Below, in pieces: positions 53,325 to 63,090 of a stretch of 64,000 bases of DNA. The stretch spans positions 62,001 through 126,000 of the forward strand of contig NZ_MASN01000001.1 in NCBI RefSeq assembly GCF_001861355.1, in the 5' to 3' direction. The translations under genes were made by a program, and so were the position numbers. This DNA comes from Natrialba sp. SSL1. GTDB taxonomy: Archaea > Halobacteriota > Halobacteria > Halobacteriales > Natrialbaceae. Each line of letters opens with the position of its first letter. Positions within the stretch are counted from its first letter, which is position 1. The notes below the pieces were generated by a model. It ran no database searches. It saw only the letters and a program-made list of their open reading frames with translations, and was not told where the DNA came from.

Positions 53325-54149
53325 ATGAGCGACGACTCGGATCCGGAGCCTGCCGTTAACATCAGTGGCGGTGTCTCGGGTGGCGGTATCGAAGCCGAGT
53401 TCGACCCCGAAACAGCGGATACCCGCGCGGAAGAAGTCGTCGACCGCCTCGGGGAGCGCTACTGGCAGAAGACCTACGGCGGACAGGACGCCTTCACGTG
53501 TCTCGTCCGAACGATTCTGAGCCAGAACACGAGTGACAAAGCAAGCCAGCCGGCACACGATGCGCTGATCGAACGCTACGGGCACTCGAGTTCGGGTGCG
53601 GACCTCGCCGACGCACTCGCACACGCCGAGCAGTCACAACTCGCAGAGACCATCAGTTCCGCGGGACTCTACAACCAGAAATCGGAGATACTCATCGATA
53701 CTGCCGAGTGGGTCTGTGACGAGTTTGGTTCCGCGGCCGAGTTCGACCGATTCGTCACGGACGAAGCTCCCGACACTGTGCGCGAGACGCTCCTCGGCGT
53801 GCGCGGAGTCGGTCCAAAGACGGCAGACTGTGTCCTCCTCTTTGCGGGCGGCCGCGGTGGCGTCTTTCCCGTCGATACGCACGTCCACCGGATCTACCGA
53901 CGCATGGGTATTGCACCACCCGAGGCGGACCACGAAGCGGTCCGCGAAGTTCTCGAAGCCGAGGTGCCAGCCGCGAAGTGCGGTTTCGGACACACGGCCA
54001 CGATCCAGTTCGGCCGCGAGTTCTGTACCGCGCGACAGCCGGCCTGCCTCGAGGACCCGGAGGCGTGCCCGATGGCCGATATCTGCGAGCAGGTCGGTGT
54101 CTACCCAGAGACGGGCGAGGTTGTCGACCCCGCTGAAGCGCCAACGTAA
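53325..54149 (+). CDS. nth: endonuclease III (DNA glycosylase/AP lyase)
   Basis: A 274-residue Nth with a Gly-rich N-terminal extension of about 25 residues. The helix-hairpin-helix is LLGVRGVGPKTADC with catalytic Lys K165, and the catalytic Asp is D184 in FPVDTHVHRIYRR. The C-terminal 4Fe-4S cluster has cysteines 234, 241, 248 and 254, giving C-x6-C-x6-C-x5-C; the classical spacing has x2 in the middle. It removes oxidised pyrimidines in base-excision repair. The ATG at 53325 was chosen, as the frame upstream overlaps the zinc-ribbon gene. Confidence 0.93.
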   Translation: MSDDSDPEPAVNISGGVSGGGIEAEFDPETADTRAEEVVDRLGERYWQKTYGGQDAFTCLVRTILSQNTSDKASQPAHDALIERYGHSSSGADLADALAHAEQSQLAETISSAGLYNQKSEILIDTAEWVCDEFGSAAEFDRFVTDEAPDTVRETLLGVRGVGPKTADCVLLFAGGRGGVFPVDTHVHRIYRRMGIAPPEADHEAVREVLEAEVPAAKCGFGHTATIQFGREFCTARQPACLEDPEACPMADICEQVGVYPETGEVVDPAEAPT

Positions 54150-54284
54150 CCCGGTCTCCGGATCTGTCGCGGTCACTGCCAACCACTGCAGAGTTGGTCT
54201 CACGACTGCTGTGCGATCACTGTCGCTGTCTCCAGCAGTGTCGTTGCCACAGGGGTATTTTTGTACTCGAGTACCACACTCCCT

Positions 54285-54791
54285 ATGGCACAACCATTGG
54301 CACTCCTGAAGACCGCCGTCTTTACCGTCCTCGTTCCCGGCACCGTCGCCGGATTGATCCCCTGGCTGCTCGGGCGGACCGATCTCGAGTACGACGTACT
54401 CGAGTCGCCGGCGGTCCAGCGCCTCGGCCAGCTCTCCCTGCTCAGTGGTGTCCTCCTGTACCTGCACACTGCGTTCCAGTTTGCGGACAGTGACGGGACG
54501 CCCTCACCGAGTGACGAACCGGACGAACTCGTCACGGACGGTGTCTACGCCTACAGCCGGAATCCGATGTATATCGGGGTCGTACTGGTTGTCGTTGGAC
54601 AGGCGGTCCGGTACCGGTCGGCGCTCGTCGGCTGGTGGGCGGTCGGCTGTCTGCTCGGCTTTCACAGACGCGTCGTGAGCTACGAGGAGCCCCATCTGGC
54701 GGCCGAACACGGTGAGACGTTCGATGCGTATACAGATCGTGTCCCGCGCTGGCTTCCCCTGCCGCGGGTTCTTCGCCGAGTCGTCGACTAA
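54285..54791 (+). CDS. isoprenylcysteine carboxyl methyltransferase/PEMT-like membrane methyltransferase
   Basis: A 168-residue membrane protein with four helices. It carries the family block DGVYAYSRNPMYIGVVLVVV, then FHRRVVSYEEPHLAAEHGET and YTDRVPRWLP, which bind S-adenosylmethionine. It methylates an unknown lipid or small-molecule substrate in the membrane. The TATA-like TATTTTTG (54256-54263) about 27 bases before the ATG supports the start at 54285 and a leaderless mRNA; a TTG at 54261 was rejected. Confidence 0.82.
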   Translation: MAQPLALLKTAVFTVLVPGTVAGLIPWLLGRTDLEYDVLESPAVQRLGQLSLLSGVLLYLHTAFQFADSDGTPSPSDEPDELVTDGVYAYSRNPMYIGVVLVVVGQAVRYRSALVGWWAVGCLLGFHRRVVSYEEPHLAAEHGETFDAYTDRVPRWLPLPRVLRRVVD

Positions 54792-54990
54792 GAACCGTTG
54801 GTCCTGTATTGCTTGTCCGTGGCACCCCCTATCAATTAATATGACAGTTCGATTTCTCATCTGATCTGGAAGGGTGAGGACGATGGGATAGATGAGTCGG
54901 CAGCAGCACTGACGGCCAGTAGTAAGCGAGTGTCGCTTCCTGTGGAGTGTGTGGTTACGAGTCACAAGATGTAGTTCGAACATCACAACG

Positions 54991-54998
54991 GTTTTATG
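54991..54998 (+). promoter_or_regulatory. TATA box of the potDABC-like operon
   Basis: GTTTTATG about 32 bases upstream of the potD-like ATG, with a small palindrome GTTCGAAC at 54974-54981 just before it. The same TATA version serves mch. Confidence 0.5.
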
Positions 54999-55026
54999 TC
55001 GCAATCAGGGTAGAACCGGGGCACCA

Positions 55027-56169
55027 ATGGCTGCAGGCCCAGAACGGGATGCAGAGGTTGACGAGACGAAATCCGCGATCGATGCTTCAACTACCGCGTC
55101 CACCGGAACGACCTCGAGACGGCGGTTACTCTCCGCGACGGCGGTCGGTTCCGTGACCGCTCTCGCTGGCTGTGCCGAACTCCTCGGCAGCGAGGACCCG
55201 CTGCGCGTGAGTATCTGGAGCGGCAATTACGCAGATCGCTTCGAGGAGGGTGTCGTCGAACGGTACGAGGCCGACCACGACACCGAGATCGAGATCCACC
55301 GCGGGTGGGACGAGATTCTGGCTGACATCCAGTCGGCACCCGAAGATAACCCGCCGTTCGACGTCACCGTTGCCGAAGGGAACTTCTACTACTACGGCCG
55401 TCAGCAGGAGCTCTTCGAGCCGATTCGCGAAGAGAACATCCCGAACACTGACGGCATCATCGACTTCTACAGCGAGATGCGCGACACAGAGTACGGGCTT
55501 CCCGTCGACGGCGCGCCGTGTACCATCATCCACCGCGAGGACGCAGATGTCGACCCCGAACAGTGGGGCGACCTCTCCTCGTCGGCCGTCGCCGATAGCA
55601 CAGGCATCGGCGTCGACACCGGCTTCTGGTGGTACCCGCTCTACGCCGCCGCGATCGGCATGGACGAGGAAGACGGTGCTGGCGAGATGCACGACGAGGC
55701 CTACCACGACGACGTGCTCGACCAGGTCGAGGAGTGGAACGTCCAGAGCTGGGCGAGCTCCGGCGAGGACATCTGGCAAGCCTTCGAGAACGAGGTTATC
55801 GACGTCGCCCAGTGGTACTACGACCAGACGGCTTACGATATCGACGACTACGACGGACTGACCCACACGATGCCAGAAGAGACGACTGGCTGGCTTAACA
55901 ACTGGTGTGTCGTCCGCGGCACCGACAAGCGCGACGAGGCAGAGGAGTTCATCAACTTCCTGCTCGACGCCGACGTGCAGTCCGAGTGGTCCGAACACGC
56001 GCCGATGGTGTTCAGCAACGAAGACATCGAATACGCCGAGGGACTCGAGGACGACCTCCCGACGACGACCGAGGAGGCACAGGACATCGCGTTCCCGGAC
56101 TGGGAGTACCTCGCGAGCCACGACGACCACCTGTCCGACCAGTTCTCGACGATCCAACAGCAGTCCTGA
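55027..56169 (+). CDS. potD: ABC transporter substrate-binding lipoprotein, spermidine/putrescine type
   Basis: A 380-residue periplasmic-type binding protein. The signal has a twin-arginine motif (SRRRLLS, residues 30-36) and lipobox LAGC with lipidated C49, so it is exported by Tat and anchored outside. The mature part shows LRVSIWSGNYADRFEEGVVE and GWLNNWCVVRGTDKRDEAEE, typical of PotD-like proteins. It is the first gene of a four-gene ABC operon. Polyamine specificity is inferred from family; putrescine, spermidine or a related cation is possible. Confidence 0.88.
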   Translation: MAAGPERDAEVDETKSAIDASTTASTGTTSRRRLLSATAVGSVTALAGCAELLGSEDPLRVSIWSGNYADRFEEGVVERYEADHDTEIEIHRGWDEILADIQSAPEDNPPFDVTVAEGNFYYYGRQQELFEPIREENIPNTDGIIDFYSEMRDTEYGLPVDGAPCTIIHREDADVDPEQWGDLSSSAVADSTGIGVDTGFWWYPLYAAAIGMDEEDGAGEMHDEAYHDDVLDQVEEWNVQSWASSGEDIWQAFENEVIDVAQWYYDQTAYDIDDYDGLTHTMPEETTGWLNNWCVVRGTDKRDEAEEFINFLLDADVQSEWSEHAPMVFSNEDIEYAEGLEDDLPTTTEEAQDIAFPDWEYLASHDDHLSDQFSTIQQQS

Positions 56170-56239
56170 GCAGCGACGACGACACCACATCACTCACTCC
56201 ACGATTTCAGCCACCTGTCACTGAGAGCACTCCATACCA

Positions 56240-57388
56240 ATGTCAGAAATCACACTGCACGAACTCGAAAAGCAATACGGCGAGACGACCGCCGTCGAAG
56301 ACGTCTCCGTCGAGATCGAAGACGGCGAGTTGCTCTGTCTGCTCGGCCCGAGCGGCAGCGGCAAGTCGACGACCCTGCGGATGATCGCCGGTCTCGAGAC
56401 GCCAACGAGCGGCGAAATCTCGATCAACGGCGACGACGTCACCGACGATCCGGCGTACGAACGAACCACCTCGACGGTGTTCCAGGACTGGGCGCTGTTC
56501 CCGCACAAGACCGTCCGCGAGAACGTCGAATTCGGCCTCAAGATGCGCGGCGTCCCGGCCGACGAGCGCGAGCAACGGGCCGAGTCGATGCTGGAACGCG
56601 TCCAGATGACGGGCTACGGCGAGGACGATCCGACGAACCTGAGCGGCGGCCAGAAACAGCGCGTCGCACTCGCCCGCTCGCTCGCGGTCAACCCCGACGT
56701 CCTCTTGCTCGACGAACCGCTGTCGAACCTCGACAAGCGGCTGCGCGAGGACATGCAGATTGAACTGCGCGAGATCCACGAGGATCTGGACGAAACCTTC
56801 GTCCACGTCACCCACGATCAGGACGAGGCGTTCACCCTCGCCGATCGCATCGGCATCATGGATCAGGGACAACTCGTCCAGGTCGGCGATCCCGACGAAG
56901 TCTACGAGAACCCGAAGAACCAGTTCATCGAGTCGTTCCTCGGCGACACCAACTTCGTCGACGCCCGCGTCACGCGAACGACAGACGACGCCGTCTACGT
57001 TGACACCGACCTCGGCACCGAACTCGTGTTACCGACGGACACCGAACCGGCCGTCGACGAGGGGACGGCGCTCACGCTCTCGTTACGCCCCGAAATTCTC
57101 TCGATCGACCAGCCGTCTGCGGACGGCGGCACGGCCGCTGATGACGCCAGCGAACAACAGCTCGCCACCGACGGCAGTTCGCGAACCGCCGTCACCGGCA
57201 CCGTCGAGAACGTCATCTACCGCGGCTCGACCGTTCGCTACTCCGCCGACATCGACGGCACGTCCATGTTCGCCGAGCGAACTGACGCGACCACCGGGAC
57301 GCTCTCGGCTGGCGAACAGATTCGACTCGAGTGGAACGGTGCAGACGTACTGGCCTTCCGCGAGGATGGAACGCGGGTCTCCCTCTAA
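56240..57388 (+). CDS. potA: ABC transporter ATP-binding protein, PotA type
   Basis: A 382-residue ATPase with Walker A GPSGSGKST near residue 35, Q-loop, signature LSGGQKQRVALARS, Walker B LLLDEPLSNLD and switch VTHDQDEAFT. A C-terminal TOBE domain starts at about residue 250 and includes an acidic, Ser-rich loop. It powers the PotB/PotC channel. It lies about 70 bases after potD; potB follows after two bases. Confidence 0.93.
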   Translation: MSEITLHELEKQYGETTAVEDVSVEIEDGELLCLLGPSGSGKSTTLRMIAGLETPTSGEISINGDDVTDDPAYERTTSTVFQDWALFPHKTVRENVEFGLKMRGVPADEREQRAESMLERVQMTGYGEDDPTNLSGGQKQRVALARSLAVNPDVLLLDEPLSNLDKRLREDMQIELREIHEDLDETFVHVTHDQDEAFTLADRIGIMDQGQLVQVGDPDEVYENPKNQFIESFLGDTNFVDARVTRTTDDAVYVDTDLGTELVLPTDTEPAVDEGTALTLSLRPEILSIDQPSADGGTAADDASEQQLATDGSSRTAVTGTVENVIYRGSTVRYSADIDGTSMFAERTDATTGTLSAGEQIRLEWNGADVLAFREDGTRVSL

Positions 57389-57390
57389 GA

Positions 57391-58326
57391 ATGTCTGAGA
57401 CGACATCCCTGCCGCAGATTCCGACCTCGCTCGCCTCGCTGCGAGAGTCGTTCGCCGGGCAGTCGAGTTCGACGCGGGCGCTGCTGTTGATGGCCCCGCT
57501 GATCGCGTTCGAACTGCTGGTGTTCGTGATTCCGTTCCTGATCTTGCTACGGATCAGCTTCGCAGAACCCTCGAGCGATCTGATCTACGAACCAGGTTCG
57601 TGGTCGGTCGAGGCCTACGCCGCCGTTATCGACAATATCCTGGCACTCGAGTTGCTGTGGAGTGTCATCAGCTACTCGTTCCTGTTGGGGGTTGTCGTGA
57701 CCATCGTGACGGTCGTGCTCGCACTGTTCTACGCGTATGCCATCTGGCGTTCGACCGGGCTCGTCAAGACACTCTTGCTGTTCTCGGTCGTCTTACCACT
57801 GCTCACGACGCTAGTGATTCGAACGTACGCGTTCAGGCCGCTGCTGTCGCCGACAGGGACGTTCAACGAGCTCTTGCTCTCGGTCGGTCTCCTCTCGGAG
57901 CCGATCCAGTTCGTCCCAAACACGGTCGGTGCCGTGATCGGGCAGGTCTACATCGTCCTGCCGTACGCGATATTGGCGATCTACAGCGTGCTGGCGACGA
58001 TGGACTGGCACGTCGTGGAGGCGGCGCGCGACCTCGGTGCGAGTCGGCCGCGCTCTGTTGCGGAAGTGGTCGTCCCGCAGGCGATGCCCGGCATCATCGT
58101 CGCGGCAGTCATCTCCTTCGCCTGGAGCGTCGGCGCATACGCCGCGCCGGGGCTACTCTCGGAGAACATCACGTTTGCACTCCACGTCGAGGAGTTGCTG
58201 CTCACCGACCTGCGCTATCCGACCGCCGCTGCACTGTCGGTCATCATGCTCGTCCTGATGCTCGCCGCGATTTCTATCATGTTCGCTGTCCTCAACCGAT
58301 TCGGAGGTGACTTCGACCTTGCATAG
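57391..58326 (+). CDS. potB: ABC transporter permease, PotB type
   Basis: A 311-residue permease with six membrane helices and the EAA loop VVEAARDLGASRPRSVAEVV, then VPQAMPGIIVAAVIS. The ATG at 57391, two bases after potA, gives the natural N-terminus; the open frame from 57331 runs into potA and was rejected. It pairs with PotC to form the channel. The 3' end overlaps potC by 8 or 20 bases, depending on the potC start. Confidence 0.92.
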   Translation: MSETTSLPQIPTSLASLRESFAGQSSSTRALLLMAPLIAFELLVFVIPFLILLRISFAEPSSDLIYEPGSWSVEAYAAVIDNILALELLWSVISYSFLLGVVVTIVTVVLALFYAYAIWRSTGLVKTLLLFSVVLPLLTTLVIRTYAFRPLLSPTGTFNELLLSVGLLSEPIQFVPNTVGAVIGQVYIVLPYAILAIYSVLATMDWHVVEAARDLGASRPRSVAEVVVPQAMPGIIVAAVISFAWSVGAYAAPGLLSENITFALHVEELLLTDLRYPTAAALSVIMLVLMLAAISIMFAVLNRFGGDFDLA

Positions 58327-59125
58327 AGAGACACTCGAGAACGCCGCGTTCCGCGCCGGCTACGGTGCGTTACTGGTGTTCATGCTGTTGCCGCTGCTCG
58401 TCGTCGTCGTGACCTCGTTCTCGGCGTCGGGGCGGGTCGCGTTCCCACCAGACAGCTTCTCGTTCGTCTGGTACGTCGACTTCTTCGACAGCACACAGTG
58501 GTTGGACGCCTTCACGAACAGCATCGTCATCGGAGTCGGAACGGCGCTGCTCGCGACGCTGCTCGGCGTGCTGGGTGCATTCGGACAGGAACTCGAAACT
58601 GACAGCGTGGTCGGCTCGGTCGTCGCACCGGTCGTCTTGATCCCGCTGTTGATCCCGCCGGTGATCCTCGGCATCACGCTGTTGCTATACTTCAACGAGG
58701 TCGGACTACGAGGATCCTACGCGAGCATCATCCTGGCACACACGCTGTGGGCGACGCCGCTCGTCTACTTCGTGATGCGCTCGGTGTTCAGCCGGTTCGA
58801 CTGGCAACAGCTCGATGCGGCCCACGACCTCGGTGCGGGGCCAGTACGCTCGTTCGTCCACGTCGTCCTGCCGAACGTGAAACACGGCATCTTCGTGGGC
58901 GCGCTGCTGGCGTTCATCATCAGTCTGCAGGAGTTCGTGATGGCGCTGTTCCTCTCGACGCCGGGGACCGAGACGATTCCGGTGCTCGCCTGGACGGAAA
59001 TCCGGCAGGCGCTCGACCCGATGGTGAGCGTCGTCTCGACGTTCCTCATCCTGATCTCGGTCGGCGCGATCATCGTCGCCGCGATCGCGACCAATCTCGA
59101 GTGGGTGTCGAAACAGCTTTCCTGA
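58307..59125 (+). CDS. potC: ABC transporter permease, PotC type
   Basis: A 272-residue permease with six helices and the EAA loop LDAAHDLGAGPVRSFVHVVL, then PNVKHGIFVGALLA. It completes the potDABC operon. The GTG at 58307 gives the longest frame, but it lies inside the perfect Shine-Dalgarno GGAGGTGA (58303-58310). An in-frame TTG at 58319, eight bases after that sequence, is the more likely start (MHRETLENAAFRAG). Both keep all membrane helices. Confidence 0.92.
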   Translation: MTSTLHRETLENAAFRAGYGALLVFMLLPLLVVVVTSFSASGRVAFPPDSFSFVWYVDFFDSTQWLDAFTNSIVIGVGTALLATLLGVLGAFGQELETDSVVGSVVAPVVLIPLLIPPVILGITLLLYFNEVGLRGSYASIILAHTLWATPLVYFVMRSVFSRFDWQQLDAAHDLGAGPVRSFVHVVLPNVKHGIFVGALLAFIISLQEFVMALFLSTPGTETIPVLAWTEIRQALDPMVSVVSTFLILISVGAIIVAAIATNLEWVSKQLS

Positions 59126-59285
59126 CTCGCCGTCGCCGAGGCAGGGGTTCTCCGGTTTCCGTCTCTGCTCCCCTTCGTGCGGAGGTTGGTTGGCAGAAGA
59201 GGAAAAGCGGGACAGGCAGCCGAAGGAGCTACGATATGCTGTGTATGGCTCAACCTGTCTGCTGCAGATAGAGAGGGTCAGTAAC

Positions 59286-61712
59286 TCACGTCTCGTCACC
59301 GCTTGCAGCAGGAAGCGTAAAGGAGAACATCGCACCCTCGCCCGGTTCAGACTCGACCCAGATATCGCCACCGTGGCGCTCGACGATGCGCTTACAGAGC
59401 GCGAGGCCGATTCCCGTCCCCGACTCGTCCTGAGCGTGCAGGCTCTGGAACACCTCGAAGACGCGCTCCTTGTCATCCGGGGCAATGCCGACTCCCTCGT
59501 CGGCGACTGAGACGACCACCTCCGAACCGCTCCGCACAGCCGAAATCTCCACCTGTGGCGGGTCGTCGCTGTACTCGATCGCGTTCGACAGCAGGTTCTG
59601 AAACACCTGCCGCAACTGCCCTGGGTCCCCCTCGACGCGGGGTAACGACTCGGCCGTAATCTCGGCATCAGCCTCTTCGATGCTCATCTGGAGATCCTGA
59701 CGCACATCTGTGAGAACGGCGTCCAACTCGATCGGCTCGAACGGATCGCCGCGCGTTTCGATCCGCGAGTACTCGAGTAACCCCTCGATCATGGCACGCA
59801 TTCGGTCGGCACCATCGATGGCGAACTCGATGAACTCCTCGGCGTCCTCGTCGAGGTCGTCGGCGTAGCGGCGTTCGAGCAACTGGAGATAGCTCGTGAC
59901 CATTCGGAGTGGCTCTTGCAGGTCGTGTGAGGCGGCGTAGGCGAACTGCTCGAGGCGTTTGTTGGATTCCTCCAGTTGCTGCTCGAACTGCTTTCGTTCG
60001 GTGATATCGGCCAGTGCGCCGGGGAACGTTACTGGATTCCCGTCGTCGTCGTACTCGACGTGACCGCGTGCAACGACCCATCGGAGGTTGCCGTCGTCGT
60101 TCCAGACGCGGTACTCTTCTTCGTATTTTTCTCCCGATTCGATGGCGTCTTCGATACCCCGTTTGACCCGCTCGCGATCGTCGTCGTGGATGGCTGAGAC
60201 GAACTGGTCGAGCGAGACACCTTCGGTGGCTGCGTCGGGATCGATCCCGAACTTTGTGGCGAAGGACACACCTGTAACCATCCGATCCTCGGGAATATGC
60301 CACTCCCAGGTCCCGATAGCACCGGCTGCTGTCGCCGCTTCCAGCCGTTCTTTTGCATCCTCGAGATAGCGTTCGCGCTCGACCCGGTCGGTTATATCGT
60401 TCGCCACGCCCAACCACTGAGTGATTTCGCCGTTCTCATCCAGGAGCGGTGTGGCACGTGAGACGACCCAGGCGACTGAGCCGTCCTCACGAACGATCCG
60501 GTGTTCCAACTCGACGCTGCGTTTCGTCCGAATGGCTTCGGCGATAGCGTCCTGCACGCGCGGCTGGTCTTCAGGTGGAACATGCTCTTCGATCCACGAC
60601 AGCCTTTGCTCGTCGGTGTCGGCGAAGAACTCTTCGCCCTCTAAACTGTTCAGTTCGCTCCAGTCTGCGTTCGTACTGAACACCACGTCTGACGTGGTGG
60701 TGACCAACGCGCGAAAGCGTTCTTCGCTCTCGCGAAGTTGTTCGTACGCTTCTCGCTTTGCCTGCTGGAGTAACTCCTGTCCGCGCAACACGACGTCCGA
60801 TGCGAGCTCCGAATCCGCCGCCTCTCGACCCTGCAGTAGCTCCTGCTCGCCCTGTGCCTGAAGCTCCTGGACGATCGGGGTGACGTCCTCGACGCTGTGG
60901 ATAATGTAGTCGAGTTCGCCGGCTGTGTCGAACACCGGCGAATTGATCGGACTCCACCAGCGCTCCTCGAATTCGTTACTCTCGGACTCGCGGTCGGGGA
61001 TCGGATAGTGCGTCACCGGCATGGTGTCCGGCTCCCCGGTCGCCTCGACCGTCTCGAGCGATTCACGTAGGTTTCCGGCACCCTCGGCCGGATCGTCTGG
61101 GTTGTTCGGAAAGATTTCGAACAACGTCTTCCCCAGGATCTCCGACCGGTCGGTCATCGTCGCGTCCAGATATGCATCGCTTACGGCCACGATTTCGTAA
61201 TCCCCGGGCTGGACGATGAGATAGTTGCCGGGCACGTTCTCGAACAGTCGACGAAAGGTCGCTTCGGTGGCTTCCGTTTCTGTTTCCGCCTGTTTGCGCT
61301 CGCCAATTTCGCGAACGGTTCCGACTGTTCCCTGCACGGTACCACCCGCGTCGAGCACGTTCACCCGCACTTCACAGCGAACCTGGTCGCTCTCGGCGGT
61401 CTCCAGGGTGAGATCGAGTACCTCGCTTCGGTCGGCGGCGTTCGCTCGGTGACGGTCGATTTCACGTTCGATCATCGCGCTGTCGCCGCCAAAGAGCACA
61501 GACAGGTGCTCGCCGAGCAGTTCATCACGCGTGTACCCGGTTATCTCCACGATAGCGTCGTTGACTGCAACGAGGCGGCCGTCGGCGTCGAGTCGGTAGA
61601 TCCCGTCGTCGATCGTATCGATGAGAGTACGATAGTGTTGGAGGGCTTCGGTGTCGTCCGCATCTCCCCAGAACGTCATTTCAGACAACCCATCCCGTTC
61701 ACTCATATACAT
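59286..61712 (-). CDS. multi-PAS sensor histidine kinase, cytoplasmic
   Basis: An 808-residue kinase with four PAS domains (about residues 20-140, 150-280, 330-450 and 460-575). The HisKA domain has the phospho-acceptor H596 in AASHDLQEPLR. The HATPase domain shows the N box QNLLSNAIEYS and GTGIGLALCKRIVERHGGDI. No membrane helix is seen, so it senses an internal signal such as redox, oxygen or light through the PAS domains. No response regulator gene is adjacent. The start is ATG 61712 or 61706. Confidence 0.92.
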   Translation of the reverse strand: MYMSERDGLSEMTFWGDADDTEALQHYRTLIDTIDDGIYRLDADGRLVAVNDAIVEITGYTRDELLGEHLSVLFGGDSAMIEREIDRHRANAADRSEVLDLTLETAESDQVRCEVRVNVLDAGGTVQGTVGTVREIGERKQAETETEATEATFRRLFENVPGNYLIVQPGDYEIVAVSDAYLDATMTDRSEILGKTLFEIFPNNPDDPAEGAGNLRESLETVEATGEPDTMPVTHYPIPDRESESNEFEERWWSPINSPVFDTAGELDYIIHSVEDVTPIVQELQAQGEQELLQGREAADSELASDVVLRGQELLQQAKREAYEQLRESEERFRALVTTTSDVVFSTNADWSELNSLEGEEFFADTDEQRLSWIEEHVPPEDQPRVQDAIAEAIRTKRSVELEHRIVREDGSVAWVVSRATPLLDENGEITQWLGVANDITDRVERERYLEDAKERLEAATAAGAIGTWEWHIPEDRMVTGVSFATKFGIDPDAATEGVSLDQFVSAIHDDDRERVKRGIEDAIESGEKYEEEYRVWNDDGNLRWVVARGHVEYDDDGNPVTFPGALADITERKQFEQQLEESNKRLEQFAYAASHDLQEPLRMVTSYLQLLERRYADDLDEDAEEFIEFAIDGADRMRAMIEGLLEYSRIETRGDPFEPIELDAVLTDVRQDLQMSIEEADAEITAESLPRVEGDPGQLRQVFQNLLSNAIEYSDDPPQVEISAVRSGSEVVVSVADEGVGIAPDDKERVFEVFQSLHAQDESGTGIGLALCKRIVERHGGDIWVESEPGEGAMFSFTLPAASGDET

Positions 61713-61804
61713 GTTGAGACCGCCGACTCAGATAAGTTCCCTGCCAGACCGCTCGCTGTATTCGCTATGAAACCGAACTTCAGCAACGCCCCGTCTATTC
61801 TCGC

Positions 61805-62791
61805 TCACGCATATCCGACCTGTATCAACACACAGCCAGCCACCACCAGCATCGACGCCGTCCCCTTCTGGACCAGCGTAAACGGATCGAACTCCTCTTC
61901 GAGTACCGCCGGCACCAGCTTCGACAGCGAGAGCGCACCGACGAACACCAGCAACACATCCAGTTTTGTCACCGCCGTCGCGAGTGAAACCGGACCGAAC
62001 TCGAGTGCCCGGATGAACGTGAAGAGGCCGACGGCGTTGAGCAGGCCGCCGACGAGCAGCAGGCGGGTGCCGGTCGCGAGCTGGTCCGGATGCTGGATGG
62101 CCTGCCTAGGGTCGAGTGCAGCGCCGAATCGCGCCCCGGCACGAAACGGGGCGATCGCGAGCACCGACAGGAGGCCGCCGAGGCTGATCCAGAACAGTAG
62201 CTCGACGGTGCCGAAGCTCTCCGTCAGCACCTTCATCCCGGTGTTGAACACGGCGAACGCGAACGCGGCGATGATGGCGACGCCGACCGTCGAGAAGCGC
62301 AGACTCGAGCGCAGCGAGCCAGTCTCTCGCTCGTAGGAAATCGCCAGCGCGCCGAGGACGACCAGCCCGACGCCGGCGTAGACGTCCGCAGGAAACGCCT
62401 CGCCCAGGATGAGAAAGCCGAGGCCGAGCACGAACACCGTCTCGAGCGAGAGCGTCGGAACGAACCGGGAGACGTCGCCGTTGACGAGCCCCCAGTAGTA
62501 GACGCCGTAGGCAGCCGTCGAAATGACGCCGAAGGCGAGTGCGAGGGCGATCGCTTCCGTTCCTCCACCAGCCCCGCTCGCGGTGCCCGATGCGAGACTG
62601 GCCTCGCTGATCGCCGCCCACTCGAGTACCACGCCGGCGACGATGTACACGGCGTAGAACGGCACGCAGGAGTAAACTGCGAGCGTGACCGGGTCGTCGA
62701 TCGACGCGCCGCTGACGACCTTTGCGAGCAGCGCGATGGCTGCGTAGACGACGGCAGTGAGAAGGGCGTAGGCAAACCAGACTGAGATCAT
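61805..62791 (-). CDS. EamA/DMT-family transporter
   Basis: A 328-residue membrane protein with ten helices in two EamA halves. The first contains VYYWGLVNGDVSRFVPTLSL and ETVFVLGLGFLILGEAFPAD. The second contains TFIRALEFGPVSLATAVTKL and DVLLVFVGALSLSKLVPAVL. It is a drug/metabolite-type exporter or importer with unknown substrate. It is downstream of FttA and upstream of the PAS kinase on the same strand, with separate spacing of about 300 and 90 bases. Confidence 0.85.
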   Translation of the reverse strand: MISVWFAYALLTAVVYAAIALLAKVVSGASIDDPVTLAVYSCVPFYAVYIVAGVVLEWAAISEASLASGTASGAGGGTEAIALALAFGVISTAAYGVYYWGLVNGDVSRFVPTLSLETVFVLGLGFLILGEAFPADVYAGVGLVVLGALAISYERETGSLRSSLRFSTVGVAIIAAFAFAVFNTGMKVLTESFGTVELLFWISLGGLLSVLAIAPFRAGARFGAALDPRQAIQHPDQLATGTRLLLVGGLLNAVGLFTFIRALEFGPVSLATAVTKLDVLLVFVGALSLSKLVPAVLEEEFDPFTLVQKGTASMLVVAGCVLIQVGYA

Positions 62792-63090
62792 CGGCGTAGT
62801 GCTCGCCCCCGTTCATCGATGGTAGCAGCGACTGTTTGCACGGCGTTCCGCCGTCGAGGAGCGCTGTTCGTCGCCAGGGGCGGCCGACGATTGTGCACAG
62901 TCTCTAGCTGTTGATCCAGGCGGAAAACTCGGTCGCCGGCTGCGTTACAGAACCCAATCGGAGTCACAATCACAATTCCAACAACAATCACGATCACGAT
63001 CACGATCACGATGAAGAAGCAGGCGAGAGCCGGCACGCGCCGGCGAGCACTGCAGGGACAGCGTGACAACGTCTCCGTCTGCCCTGCCGA
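62792..63090. other. gene-free stretch with a CACGAT microsatellite
   Basis: Four perfect CACGAT units lie at 62989-63012, preceded by related CACAAT/CAACAATC sequence. A minus-strand frame through the repeat encodes an Ile-Val string and was rejected. The region separates the fttA stop from the EamA start; no tRNA or clear promoter could be assigned. Confidence 0.5.

Noticed and set aside
59976-60861. plus-strand frames within the PAS kinase
   Set aside because: Shadows of the kinase gene, rich in Ser/Arg, with no independent support.
62788-63069. 93-residue minus-strand frame with an Ile-Val run
   Set aside because: The hydrophobic run is only the CACGAT microsatellite read in one frame; the rest is basic and unlike haloarchaeal protein.
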